64,000 nt of DNA, from NCBI GenBank assembly GCA_900472575.1, contig UCIV01000021.1, positions 160,688 to 224,687 on the forward strand, written 5' to 3'. The DNA is from Hyphomicrobiales bacterium (GTDB lineage Bacteria; Pseudomonadota; Alphaproteobacteria; Rhizobiales; Rhizobiaceae). This document shows positions 24,973 to 33,496 of the stretch, one piece after another. The position numbers and the translations under genes were made by a program. How positions within the stretch are numbered: position 1 is the stretch's first letter; each line of letters opens with the position of its first letter. The notes beneath the pieces were generated by a model. The model made no database searches. It saw only the letters and a list, made by a program, of their open reading frames with translations, and had not been told where the DNA came from.

Positions 24973-25509
24973 ATGCGACCTTCCTCCATGATCCTATCCG
25001 GCAAAACAGCTCTTGTGCTCGGCGGCGCCCGCTCCGGGAAATCGGCCTTTTCCGAACGCCTGGCTGAGGCGACAGGCCTCGAGCGCCATTATATAGCAAC
25101 CGGTCGAGCCTATGACGACGAGATGCGCGAACGGATTGGCCGCCATCAGGAGGATCGTGGGGCATCCTGGGTGACGCATGAAGAGCCGGTCGAACTTTCC
25201 CATACGCTTGGCGCAATCGACAGGCCGGGACGCGTGGTGCTTGTCGATTGCCTGACGCTCTGGGTCACCAATCTGATGATGGAGGGCGAAGATATCCCGA
25301 TGCGCTGCGCCGAACTCGCCGCACAACTCTCCAGCCTCGACGCCCGGATCATTTTTGTCTCGAACGAAGTCGGTCTGGGGATCGTGCCGGAGAACAGGAT
25401 GGCGCGTGAATTCCGCGATCACGCCGGGCGCCTGCACCAGCAGATTGCCGCCTCGGTTGACGAAGTGTTCTTCGTGGCCGCTGGGCTGCCCCTTCGGATG
25501 AAGGGGTAA
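24973..25509 (+). CDS. cobP: Adenosylcobinamide kinase / phosphate guanylyltransferase
   Basis: A bifunctional enzyme of nucleotide-loop assembly in cobalamin synthesis. It phosphorylates adenosylcobinamide and then forms adenosylcobinamide-GDP. The 178-residue length matches CobP/CobU. The P-loop is [31 protein letters not shown] is the Walker B-like motif; [29 protein letters not shown] is the conserved C-terminal block. ATG 24973 or the in-frame ATG at 24988 is the start. Other cob genes are not adjacent. Its product supplies the cofactor needed by the corrinoid module 10 kb upstream, though no physical link is implied. Confidence 0.93.
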   Translation: MRPSSMILSGKTALVLGGARSGKSAFSERLAEATGLERHYIATGRAYDDEMRERIGRHQEDRGASWVTHEEPVELSHTLGAIDRPGRVVLVDCLTLWVTNLMMEGEDIPMRCAELAAQLSSLDARIIFVSNEVGLGIVPENRMAREFRDHAGRLHQQIAASVDEVFFVAAGLPLRMKG

Positions 25510-25517
25510 TCTTCCTC

Positions 25518-26354
25518 TCACCAGCCGAGCCAGAGCCGGGCAGGGTGGTTCGGGTCCGCAAGAAGCTTTGTCGCCAGCACAAGACATGACAGCACCAGCA
25601 GCGGCTTGATGATCTTCGCGCCCTTTTTCATCGCCAGTCCCGAACCGATCTGCGCGCCGATAAACTGGCCGACCCCCATGAGCAAGCCGACTTTCCACAG
25701 GATCGATCCTGTCGCGACGAAGACCAGGAACGAGCCGAAATTCGAGCCGAAATTGATGAGCTTGGTGTGTGCCGTCGCTTTCAGCATGCCGAAGCCTGCG
25801 AGAAGCACGAAGCCGAGCATATAGAACGAGCCCGCGCCCGGCCCGAACAGGCCGTCATAAAGCCCGACGAGCGGCACGGCGGTCAGGCCGAAAACGAACG
25901 GTGTCACCCGCCGCCGCCCATCCGTGTCCGACAGGCTGGGCTTGAAGGCGAAGAACAGCGCGATTGCAATCAGCAGGAAAGGGATGGCGGCGGCCAGCGC
26001 CGAAGCCGGAACGACCGAAGCAAGCACTGCCCCCACAGCGCCGCCCGCGGCTGCCATCAGCGCCATGGGCAACTGGTTACGCAGGTTGATATGTCCCTTG
26101 CGCGCATAGGCAATCGTTGCCGACGCCGCGCCGAACTGGCCTTGCAGCTTGTTGGTCGCGATCGCCTCCAGCGGCGGTATGCCGGCGATCAGCAGGACGG
26201 GAATGGTGATCAGCCCGCCGCCGCCAGCGATTGAATCGACGAAGCCGGCGAAAACGGCGGCAAGAAACAGGAGGAACAGAAGTTCGAATGCGATATCGGG
26301 CACGGGATCAGGCTCGGAGGAGGGCAATTTCAGGAAGGTGCCGCCTTCTTCCAT
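25518..26354 (-). CDS. TSUP-family permease (TauE/SafE type)
   Basis: A 278-residue inner-membrane protein of the sulfite-exporter TauE/SafE (TSUP) family, with about eight membrane segments and two repeated halves. Signatures are FAGFVDSIAGGGGLITIPVLL in the first half and GLYDGLFGPGAGSFYMLGFVLL in the second. Members move sulfite, sulfoacetate, organosulfonates or thiosulfate; the substrate here cannot be told from sequence or neighbours. The first ~18 residues before the first membrane segment may be upstream of the true start. Confidence 0.88.
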   Translation of the reverse strand: MEEGGTFLKLPSSEPDPVPDIAFELLFLLFLAAVFAGFVDSIAGGGGLITIPVLLIAGIPPLEAIATNKLQGQFGAASATIAYARKGHINLRNQLPMALMAAAGGAVGAVLASVVPASALAAAIPFLLIAIALFFAFKPSLSDTDGRRRVTPFVFGLTAVPLVGLYDGLFGPGAGSFYMLGFVLLAGFGMLKATAHTKLINFGSNFGSFLVFVATGSILWKVGLLMGVGQFIGAQIGSGLAMKKGAKIIKPLLVLSCLVLATKLLADPNHPARLWLGW

Positions 26355-26482
26355 GGAACGGCCGGTCCGACAAGCCCTCCCGGCACTGCAGCCGTTCTGC
26401 CGTGTGCCTCGGGATTGCGCCGCGTCCGAATGCCCTTATGGTGCGCGGCCTCGCATTCGATTGAAAGACTGGATAAGCCCGC

Positions 26483-27448
26483 ATGCTTAAAGTGATATTC
26501 GACTCCGACCCCGGCGTGGACGACGCCATGGCACTCCTCTACCTGCACCGCCATCCAGGCATAAATCTCGTCGGTGTCACGACAGTGTTCGGCAATGCTC
26601 CGATCGAGATCACGACCCGAAACGCACAGTATCTGCATCAGCAGTGGAAGATCGAAGCGCCCATCGCCAAGGGGGCGGGGCGGGCCTATGACGATGGCCG
26701 CGATGCCGCACATTTCGCCCCGGTCGTGCATGGCGAGGACGGGCTTGGCAATATTGGCGTGCCGCTGGACGTCGACCATCCGATTGACGAGCGTTCGGCG
26801 GCGCAGTTCATCATCGATACGGTGAGAGCCGATCCCGGCAATGTCACGCTGGTCGCCGTCGGTCGCATGACCAACCTGGCGCTCGCCCTGAAGGCCGATC
26901 CGGAAATCGCGGCCCTCGTCAAGGACGTGGTGATCATGGGCGGCGCTTTCGACGTTAACGGCAATGTCACTCCGGCGGGAGAGGCCAATATCCATGGCGA
27001 TCCCGAAGCCGCGGATGTCGTCTTCACCGCGTCATGGAAAGTCACGATTATCGGTCTCGACGTGACTCTGAAAACAACCATGTCTTCCGATTATCTGGCG
27101 AAAATGGTGGAGGCCGGGCCTTCGGAGCTAAGGCTCCTTTCCGACCTGTCGCAATATTACATCGATTTTTATCGCCAGCGCGTCGGTCTCGACGGCATGG
27201 CGTTGCACGACAGCTGCGCCTGCGTTTACCTCACCGAGCCGCATCTCTTTGAAGTTCGCACCGGTCCGGTTCGTGTCGTTTGTGGCGGCCTTGCGGATGG
27301 AAAGACTATCCAGGCACCGGATCACGGCCGCAAATATGTCGGCAGCGCCTGGGATGGCGTGCCGAGCCAAGACGTTTGCACCGGCATTCAGCCGGATGCG
27401 GTACTCGAAGCAATCCGCGCTGTTCTCGTCGAAGGACGTACGCCGTAA
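26483..27448 (+). CDS. Inosine-uridine preferring nucleoside hydrolase
   Basis: A 321-residue member of the IU-nucleoside hydrolase family, which hydrolyses ribonucleosides to base and ribose using a Ca ion. The metal-binding Asp cluster DSDPGVDDAMAL is at residues 7-18. VTLVAVGRMTNLALAL, VVIMGGAFDVNGNVTPAGEANIHGDPEAA and a late HDSCACVYL (active-site His/Asp) complete the family pattern. It is flanked by genes on the other strand and appears to be a single-gene unit for nucleoside salvage. Confidence 0.92.
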   Translation: MLKVIFDSDPGVDDAMALLYLHRHPGINLVGVTTVFGNAPIEITTRNAQYLHQQWKIEAPIAKGAGRAYDDGRDAAHFAPVVHGEDGLGNIGVPLDVDHPIDERSAAQFIIDTVRADPGNVTLVAVGRMTNLALALKADPEIAALVKDVVIMGGAFDVNGNVTPAGEANIHGDPEAADVVFTASWKVTIIGLDVTLKTTMSSDYLAKMVEAGPSELRLLSDLSQYYIDFYRQRVGLDGMALHDSCACVYLTEPHLFEVRTGPVRVVCGGLADGKTIQAPDHGRKYVGSAWDGVPSQDVCTGIQPDAVLEAIRAVLVEGRTP

Positions 27449-27467
27449 CCGTGGTGTGTGCGGGCGG

Positions 27468-28193
27468 TCAGTCGCCGCCCGCGGTCACCGCCAGCTTGTC
27501 GAGATCCGGCACATAAACCTGCCGGTTGTTTTCTATGTGAATGAGGCCGTCTTTGCGCAACTTGGTCATCTGGCGGCTGACCGTTTCGATCGTCAATCCG
27601 AGAAAGTCTGCGATATCTGCGCGCGACAGCGGCAGTTCGAAGGCGCAGGCACCAAGCCGGTCGGGGTCGGCATGTGCTGCGACCAGAACCAGAAGGCTTG
27701 CGACTTTCTCGCGGGCGGATTTGCGCCCCAGCGTCAGCATCCAGTCCCGCGCTTCGTCCAGTTCCGTCAGTGCCTGGTTGTGAAGACGGCTGCCGAGTTC
27801 CGATGATTCGGAAATCATTCGTTCGAGAATTTTTCGCGGCAACACGCAAAGTTCGGCATCTGTTGCGGCTTCCGCTGCCATCAGGCTTTCGCCGAGAAAC
27901 GGCCGGCCCATGAAATCCGGCGCAAATTGCAGGCCGACGATCTGCTGGCGTCCGTCCGCCATGATCTTCGAAAGCTTTATGACGCCCCTGAGTATATTCG
28001 AATAGGAATGAACCTGCTGGCCCTGGCCGATAAGCTCCGTACCAGCTTCTACCGCCCTGCGTTGCGAATGCTTGTTCAGCTCTGTGAGTTGAAGCGGGGT
28101 GAGCGTCGAACAGATACCGCTATGACGGGCGTCGCAGGCGCGACACACCAGCGGCACCTCGTGAATGTCCAGAATCTTTAGCTGCGCATCCAT
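27468..28193 (-). CDS. fnrN: FnrN-type oxygen-responsive Crp/Fnr regulator
   Basis: A 241-residue Crp/Fnr protein. The N-terminal cysteines CRACDARHSGIC (Cys17, Cys20, Cys28) and Cys116 (AELCVLPRK) are arranged as in FnrN/FNR, so it should bind an oxygen-labile [4Fe-4S] cluster. The C-terminal helix-turn-helix (ADIADFLGLTIETVSRQMTKLRKDG) has the E-SR recognition pattern for TTGAT-N4-ATCAA. The start is the second of two close ATGs (28193), the one with GGGGG at proper distance. A degenerate box TTGATTTTCGCAAA at 28236-28249 may allow autoregulation. Likely targets here are hemN, ccoNOQP and ccoGHIS. Confidence 0.92.
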   Translation of the reverse strand: MDAQLKILDIHEVPLVCRACDARHSGICSTLTPLQLTELNKHSQRRAVEAGTELIGQGQQVHSYSNILRGVIKLSKIMADGRQQIVGLQFAPDFMGRPFLGESLMAAEAATDAELCVLPRKILERMISESSELGSRLHNQALTELDEARDWMLTLGRKSAREKVASLLVLVAAHADPDRLGACAFELPLSRADIADFLGLTIETVSRQMTKLRKDGLIHIENNRQVYVPDLDKLAVTAGGD

Positions 28194-28358
28194 TCCCATT
28201 CCCCCACGCCGGCACACCTGGCCCGAAAATCGGAATTGATTTTCGCAAACCTGATACACTGCTCAAAAGCTACAGCACTCCTCATTCACCTGACGAAAGG
28301 TGCGGCGCTGCAGGCGGCGATCGATGGTCCGAACTTGGTTCAGTTGCCCTTCTCATGC

Positions 28359-28372
28359 TTGATCCAAGTCAA
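28359..28372. promoter_or_regulatory. FNR/FixK box (anaerobox) upstream of hemN
   Basis: TTGATCCAAGTCAA, one mismatch from TTGAT-N4-ATCAA, centred 61 bases upstream of the hemN start and placed between divergent fnrN and hemN. Confidence 0.8.
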
Positions 28373-28426
28373 AGTCGCTAAAATATTCCGCAGGTAGCTC
28401 TTGAGGCACATGAGAAGAGGTGTGCG

Positions 28427-29776
28427 ATGAGCGAAAGATTGCTTGCGAAATATTCAGGCTCTGTGCCGCGATACACTAGCTATCCGACTGCGCCGCATTT
28501 TCACACTGGTGTAAATTGCGACATCTATTCGCAGTGGCTGTCCAAACTGGATACCGGCAACAATCTGTCGCTCTATCTTCACATCCCCTATTGCGATCGG
28601 CTCTGTTGGTTCTGCGCCTGCCATACCAAGCAGACGCTCCGCTATGATCCGATAACAACCTATCTCGCCGCACTCCGCTTGGAGATCGCTGCTGTCGGCG
28701 CAAAAGTGCCGAAAGGTGCAAAGGTCACGGCCATACATTTCGGCGGCGGATCGCCGACAATGCTGAAGCCTGAGGACATGACCGATCTGATGGCCTGTCT
28801 GCGGGCATCATTCAATGTCGCCGCCGATGCCGAAATCAGCGTCGAAATGGATCCGAACGATCTGGACGAAGCCCGTTATGACGCGCTGGCGGCGATTGGT
28901 TTGACGCGCGCAAGTCTCGGCGTTCAGGATTTCGATCCGACCGTCCAAAAGGCGATCAATCGCATCCAGACCTTCGAACAGACCAAGTCCGTCGTTGATG
29001 CCGTCCGTGCACGTGGCGTCGGTTCGGTCAATTGTGATGTGCTCTACGGGCTTCCGCATCAGACGCTGGAAGGCGTCGGGCGCACGCTTTCCGACATCTT
29101 GTCCCTTTCGCCCGATCGCGTGGCGCTTTTCGGCTATGCTCACGTTCCGTGGATGAAGAAACATCAGACGATGATACCCGAATCCGCATTGCCGGATATC
29201 GGCGAACGCTTCCGTCAGAGCAATTTTGCCAGTCGGCTTCTTATTGAAGCGGGTTACCAGGAGATCGGTATCGATCATTTCGCAAAGCCGTCTGATTCGA
29301 TGGCCGTTGCGGCAAGGACAGGCCGGCTGCGGCGCAACTTTCAAGGCTACACGACCGATAGCGCTGATGCGTTGATAGGTCTCGGCGCGTCTTCCATCAG
29401 TCAGTTGCCGCAGGGATATGTGCAGAATATGCCGGCTACCGGGGAGTATCAGCGCATGGTCGAAGTCGAGGCGATGGCGGCAGTCCGGGGCGTGGAATTG
29501 TCTGAAGATGATCGTATGCGCGCCTATGTCATCGAGCGGCTGATGTGCGATTTCGGCTTCGATTTCATGCCCTTGCTCGCCAATTTTCCGGCCGGCGCTC
29601 ACGCGTTGATTTCCGAGGCCCGCGCTTTTGCCCGCAGCAATCCGGATGACATCTGTCGCGTCGGCAACGCCTCCTTCACGATTACGCCGGAGGGGCGGCC
29701 GTTTACCCGGACGATCGCCGCGGTCTTCGATCGTTATCTTGAGAGCGGGCGTGGCAGGCACTCTATTGCGGTATAA
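28427..29776 (+). CDS. hemN: Oxygen-independent coproporphyrinogen III oxidase
   Basis: A 449-residue radical-SAM enzyme that decarboxylates coproporphyrinogen III to protoporphyrinogen IX without oxygen, keeping haem synthesis going under microaerobiosis. The iron-sulfur motif CDRLCWFC (Cys56, Cys60, Cys63, CxxxCxxC) is intact and followed by the extra Cys of true HemN (CACHTK). HFGGGSPTML binds SAM. Length and RYTSYPTAPHF start match HemN rather than HemW. The anaerobox upstream and adjacent fnrN point to low-oxygen induction. Confidence 0.95.
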   Translation: MSERLLAKYSGSVPRYTSYPTAPHFHTGVNCDIYSQWLSKLDTGNNLSLYLHIPYCDRLCWFCACHTKQTLRYDPITTYLAALRLEIAAVGAKVPKGAKVTAIHFGGGSPTMLKPEDMTDLMACLRASFNVAADAEISVEMDPNDLDEARYDALAAIGLTRASLGVQDFDPTVQKAINRIQTFEQTKSVVDAVRARGVGSVNCDVLYGLPHQTLEGVGRTLSDILSLSPDRVALFGYAHVPWMKKHQTMIPESALPDIGERFRQSNFASRLLIEAGYQEIGIDHFAKPSDSMAVAARTGRLRRNFQGYTTDSADALIGLGASSISQLPQGYVQNMPATGEYQRMVEVEAMAAVRGVELSEDDRMRAYVIERLMCDFGFDFMPLLANFPAGAHALISEARAFARSNPDDICRVGNASFTITPEGRPFTRTIAAVFDRYLESGRGRHSIAV

Positions 29777-29927
29777 GTCGCAAGCCTTCATGATTGCGGT
29801 GTTAACGATTGCTGTTTAGGCAACAGTTTCGGTGCAAATTTTGCGTCCGAAAAAACGAAGCCATTGGCATTTGGAACCATTTTCCCTATGTGGAGCTACG
29901 AATTACCTATTCTCAAAGGACATGGGC

Positions 29928-30206
29928 GTGACTGCTACATTCGACAAAGTTGCCGACATCATTGCTGAAACCAGCGAAATCGACCGGGAAACCATCACCC
30001 CGGAAAGCCACACGATTGACGATCTCGGCATTGATAGCCTTGACTTCCTCGATATCGTGTTTGCGATCGACAAGGAATTCGGCATCAAGATTCCGCTCGA
30101 GCAGTGGACCCAGGAAGTCAATGAAGGCAAGGTTTCGACCGAAGAGTATTTCGTTCTGAAAAACCTCTGCGCCAAGATCGACGAGCTGAAGGCGGCCAAG
30201 GGCTAA
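29928..30206 (+). CDS. acpXL: Acyl carrier protein AcpXL for very-long-chain lipid A acyl group
   Basis: A 92-residue specialised acyl carrier protein on which the 27-hydroxyoctacosanoyl chain of rhizobial lipid A is built and presented. The phosphopantetheine site is [15 protein letters not shown] (Ser in DSL). The sequence is nearly identical to known AcpXL. The start is the GTG at 29928 ([12 protein letters not shown]), spaced correctly from AAAGGA; the ATG two codons upstream is too close to that site. It leads the six-gene VLCFA operon. Confidence 0.95.
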   Translation: MTATFDKVADIIAETSEIDRETITPESHTIDDLGIDSLDFLDIVFAIDKEFGIKIPLEQWTQEVNEGKVSTEEYFVLKNLCAKIDELKAAKG

Positions 30207-30224
30207 GCTCCTGCCGTAAACCAG

Positions 30225-30698
30225 ATGCTGCTTGAATATTTCCAGATGATTGATCGGGTGGAAACGCTCGATCTCGAAGGAAAGACGCTGACGGCGCGGT
30301 CTACCGTGCCGGCGAAAAGCCCCGTGTTCGAAGGTCACTTTCCCGGCATGCCTCTCGTGCCTGGCGTCCTTCTTATCGAAACCATGGCGCAGGCGTCGGG
30401 CATGCTCGTGCTTGCCGCCACCGATTTCGCCGCCATGCCGTTCCTGATGTCCGTCGACGGTGCCAAGATGCGCGCTTTCGTAGAGCCGGAAGCCGTTCTC
30501 GACATCGAGGCGTATCTCGAACACGAAGGTTCTGGCTATGCTGTCACCAAGGCGAAGATTTCGTCCGGTGGCAAAAAGGTCTGCGACGCTCAGCTGAAGC
30601 TGCGCACCATGCCCTTTTCCGAAATCCCGCTGGCGCCGATCGTGCGCAAGCGTGCGGAAGAAGTCGGTCTGGTCGCGGCGATGAATGCCGGCAGGTGA
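30225..30698 (+). CDS. fabZXL: 3-hydroxyacyl-ACP dehydratase of VLCFA synthesis
   Basis: A 157-residue FabZ-type hot-dog dehydratase. The catalytic His is in FEGHFPGMPLVPGVLLIETMAQ, the FabZ signature. It is expected to dehydrate 3-hydroxyacyl-AcpXL during elongation to the C28 chain. It starts 18 bases after acpXL; ATG 30225 (MLLEYFQMIDRVE) is used, with a second possible ATG at 30246. The C-terminal ~20 residues extend beyond typical FabZ. Confidence 0.92.
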   Translation: MLLEYFQMIDRVETLDLEGKTLTARSTVPAKSPVFEGHFPGMPLVPGVLLIETMAQASGMLVLAATDFAAMPFLMSVDGAKMRAFVEPEAVLDIEAYLEHEGSGYAVTKAKISSGGKKVCDAQLKLRTMPFSEIPLAPIVRKRAEEVGLVAAMNAGR

Positions 30699-30835
30699 AG
30701 ACTGTTGCGCGGAAACGCGCGGCGGCCTTGTGGCCACGGCATGGAATGAAACAGAAGCTTGAACCGCGATCCTGATGGGTCGCGGTTTGCTTTGAAGGCG
30801 CGGCGAAAGCTGCAAGTCCGCGAAAGAGGACAGAG

Positions 30836-32035
30836 ATGAAGTCTGACAATGATGTTGTGATCACCGGTATTGGCATTGTCACCGGTCAGGGCGTCGGCAA
30901 GGATGCGCATGTCGCGCTTCTGTCTGCGGCCACCACCCGCAAGCCGACCGTGGAAACCGAGCGTTTCACGCCTTATCCGGTCCATCCGCTTCCGGAAATC
31001 GACTGGTCCGCCCAGATCGTCAAGCGCGACCAGCGCCAGATGGAAAACTGGCAGCGCCTCGGCGTCTTTGCCGCCGGTCTGGCGCTTGATGACGCCGGTC
31101 TCAAAGAAGATGCCGAAGCATGCGCCTCGATGGACATGATTGTCGCCGCCGGTGGCGGTGAGCGCGACATCAAGGTCGATTCGCTGATCGTCGATCAAGC
31201 CTTGAAGCGCAACGACCGCGACATTCTGCTGAACGAGAAGCTGACCACGGAACTGCGGCCGACGCTCTTCCTCGCGCAGCTTTCCAATCTGATGGCCGGA
31301 AATATCTCGATCGTCCACAAGGTCACCGGTTCCTCGCGCACCTTCATGGGTGAAGAGGCTGCCGGCATTTCGGCTGTCGAGACGGCATTTCATCGTATCA
31401 AGGCAGGCCAGTCGAGCCACAGCCTCGTCGGCGGTGCCTTCATCGCCGAGCGCGCCGATATCCTGCTTCTCGTCGAGGGCATCGGTGCCCATGCGACAGG
31501 CGAATGGCAACCGCTCTGGTCGCGTTCGGGTGACAATGGCGGCGGAATGATTACTGGGTCGGTCGGCGCATTCCTGGTGCTGGAATCCCGCGCCCGTGCT
31601 GAAAGCCGCGGCGCCCATATCTATGCCGTCATCGATGCGGTCGAAGGTGATCGCGGCAACCGCGACGAAGGCAAGCTGGAAACACGCCTGTCGCGTCTCG
31701 CAGCCTCCGCCTCCGGCCTCAAGCGCGGCGACACGGTGGTGTTTTCCGGCGCAAGCGGCCTTGTGGATCTGGCAGCCCGCGAAAAGATCGTGCTGGAAAA
31801 GGAATTCGACGGCGCTGCGATCCGTGGTTTCGGTGGTGTCACCGGTCACGCGCTGGAAGCCCAGTTCCCGCTCGGCCTGATCCTTGCGGCCCTCTCGCTC
31901 GACGGCAAGAGCCTTGTCCCAGTCTTTGATACGGACCACGAAAAGCCAATGTCCAAGCCGGCAAATCACGCCGTGGTGACAACGGTCGGTTACACGCGCG
32001 GTGAGGGCGTTGCCGTCCTCTCGGCGAACGCGTGA
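30836..32035 (+). CDS. fabF2XL: Ketosynthase-like protein FabF2XL with degenerate active site
   Basis: A 399-residue beta-ketoacyl-ACP synthase fold of the VLCFA operon. Aligned without gaps to the downstream FabF1XL over 27 residues, GSSRTFMGEEAAGISAV replaces GLPVTLSTACASGATAI, so the nucleophilic Cys is Glu174. The first catalytic His motif (AHGTST in FabF1XL) is also missing (VVFSGASGLVDLA); the second, GHALEA, remains. This is the pattern of a chain-length-factor (KS-beta) subunit, suggesting a heterodimer with FabF1XL. Gene order matches other rhizobia. An AGAGGACAGAG site precedes ATG 30836. Confidence 0.88.
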   Translation: MKSDNDVVITGIGIVTGQGVGKDAHVALLSAATTRKPTVETERFTPYPVHPLPEIDWSAQIVKRDQRQMENWQRLGVFAAGLALDDAGLKEDAEACASMDMIVAAGGGERDIKVDSLIVDQALKRNDRDILLNEKLTTELRPTLFLAQLSNLMAGNISIVHKVTGSSRTFMGEEAAGISAVETAFHRIKAGQSSHSLVGGAFIAERADILLLVEGIGAHATGEWQPLWSRSGDNGGGMITGSVGAFLVLESRARAESRGAHIYAVIDAVEGDRGNRDEGKLETRLSRLAASASGLKRGDTVVFSGASGLVDLAAREKIVLEKEFDGAAIRGFGGVTGHALEAQFPLGLILAALSLDGKSLVPVFDTDHEKPMSKPANHAVVTTVGYTRGEGVAVLSANA

Positions 32036-32046
32036 AGGAGTAGACG

Positions 32047-33333
32047 ATGAGTGACAACCGCTTCACCGACCACCTTGGCCGCCCGCTCGTAGCCGTTACC
32101 GGTATGGGCGTCATCACCTCGCTCGGTCAGGGGCTTGCCGATAACTGGTCGGCGCTGACCTCCGGTACTTCGGGCATCCACAAGATCACACGGTTCCCGA
32201 CCGATGGTCTGTCGACCCGCATCAGCGGCACGGTGGATTTTATCGCCGTTCCTGCCAACAATTCCGTCGAACGTTCTTTCGCTTTTGCCCGCGAAACGAC
32301 AAGGGAAGCGCTGGCGCAGGCCGGTCTTTCGGGTGATTTCGAAGGCCCGCTCTTCCTCGCTGCGCCGCCCGTCGAGCCCGAATGGCATGACCGTTTTGCG
32401 CTTGCCGATCGTTCGCCGCCGTCGAAGACCGAGGGCGATGCCTATGATCGCTTCTTGACTGCCATGCGCGAACGTCCAGATCCGGTCTTCCTCGAAGCCG
32501 TTCAGTTCGGCTCGATTTCCGAGCGTCTTGCCGACATGTTCGGCACGCGCGGTCTGCCGGTAACGCTGTCGACCGCCTGTGCATCTGGCGCAACGGCAAT
32601 CCAGCTTGGTGTCGAGGCAATCCGCCAGGGTCGCACCGACCGGGCGCTTGTTGCCGCCACTGACGGCTCCGTCAGCGTGGAGGCGCTGGTGCGCTTCTCG
32701 TTGCTTTCGGCCCTGTCGACGCAAAACGACCCGCCGGAAAAGGCATCAAAACCGTTCAGCAAGGATCGTGACGGTTTCGTCATCGCCGAAGGTGCTGCGA
32801 CACTGGTGCTTGAATCGGTCGAATCGGCGCTTGCGCGTGGCGCAACCGTGCTCGGCATCATCAAGGGTCTTGGCGAGAAGGCCGATCATTTCCACCGTAC
32901 TCGGTCCTCGCCGGATGGCGGCCCGGCGATCGCCACCATTCGCGCCGCACTCGAAGACGCGGGTATGGATGAAAGCGGTATTGGTTATATCAACGCCCAT
33001 GGCACCTCGACGCCCGAAAACGACAAGATGGAATATGGCTCGATGCTCGCCGTCTTCGGTGACCGCATGAAGAACATCCCGGCTTCGTCGAACAAGTCGA
33101 TGATCGGCCATACGCTGACTGCGGCAGGTGCCGTGGAGGCCGTATTCTCGATCCAGACCATGCTGACCGGCACGCTGCCGCCGACCATCAACTATACCAA
33201 TCCCGATCCGACGATCGAGCTCGATGTGGTGCCGAATGTGAAGCGGGACGGCTCGCCCAAGGCGGTCCTGTCCAACTCCTTCGGCTTTGGCGGCCAGAAC
33301 GCCAGCCTTGTCATGACGCTGGAACCGGTCTAA
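32047..33333 (+). CDS. fabF1XL: Beta-ketoacyl-ACP synthase FabF1XL
   Basis: A 428-residue condensing enzyme with the full Cys-His-His triad: Cys178 in TLSTACASGATAI, His318 in NAHGTSTPEND and His355 in NKSMIGHTLTAAG. The C-terminal FGFGGQNASLV is typical of FabF. It should carry out the elongation condensations on AcpXL, probably together with the degenerate FabF2XL encoded 11 bases upstream. AAGGAG precedes ATG 32047. Confidence 0.95.
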   Translation: MSDNRFTDHLGRPLVAVTGMGVITSLGQGLADNWSALTSGTSGIHKITRFPTDGLSTRISGTVDFIAVPANNSVERSFAFARETTREALAQAGLSGDFEGPLFLAAPPVEPEWHDRFALADRSPPSKTEGDAYDRFLTAMRERPDPVFLEAVQFGSISERLADMFGTRGLPVTLSTACASGATAIQLGVEAIRQGRTDRALVAATDGSVSVEALVRFSLLSALSTQNDPPEKASKPFSKDRDGFVIAEGAATLVLESVESALARGATVLGIIKGLGEKADHFHRTRSSPDGGPAIATIRAALEDAGMDESGIGYINAHGTSTPENDKMEYGSMLAVFGDRMKNIPASSNKSMIGHTLTAAGAVEAVFSIQTMLTGTLPPTINYTNPDPTIELDVVPNVKRDGSPKAVLSNSFGFGGQNASLVMTLEPV

Positions 33334-33359
33334 GGCCTGCGCCACAGAAAAAGGACGTC

Positions 33360-33441
33360 ATCCTCGGGCTTGTCCCGAGGATCTATTGACGTTGATACGT
33401 GAAATTGAGTGTTGGCAGATGCTCGGGACATGCCCGGGCAT
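33360..33441. repeat. Inverted pair of intergenic palindromic repeats
   Basis: Unit 1 (33360-33382) is ATCCTCGGG, 5-base loop CTTGT, CCCGAGGAT. Unit 2 (33419-33441) is ATGCTCGGG, loop ACATG, CCCGGGCAT, in the opposite orientation. Both belong to the same family as the element at 5423-5445. The pair lies inside the VLCFA operon, between fabF1XL and fabXL. Confidence 0.75.
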
Positions 33442-33496
33442 GACGCATTTTTGAACGTCGGCGCCCGCCTCATGCATCCGGAAGGAAAAGAAGAAC

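Noticed and set aside
30590..31969. Long minus-strand frame (459 codons) opposite fabF2XL
   Set aside because: Shadow of high-GC coding sequence; the plus strand carries the recognised family.
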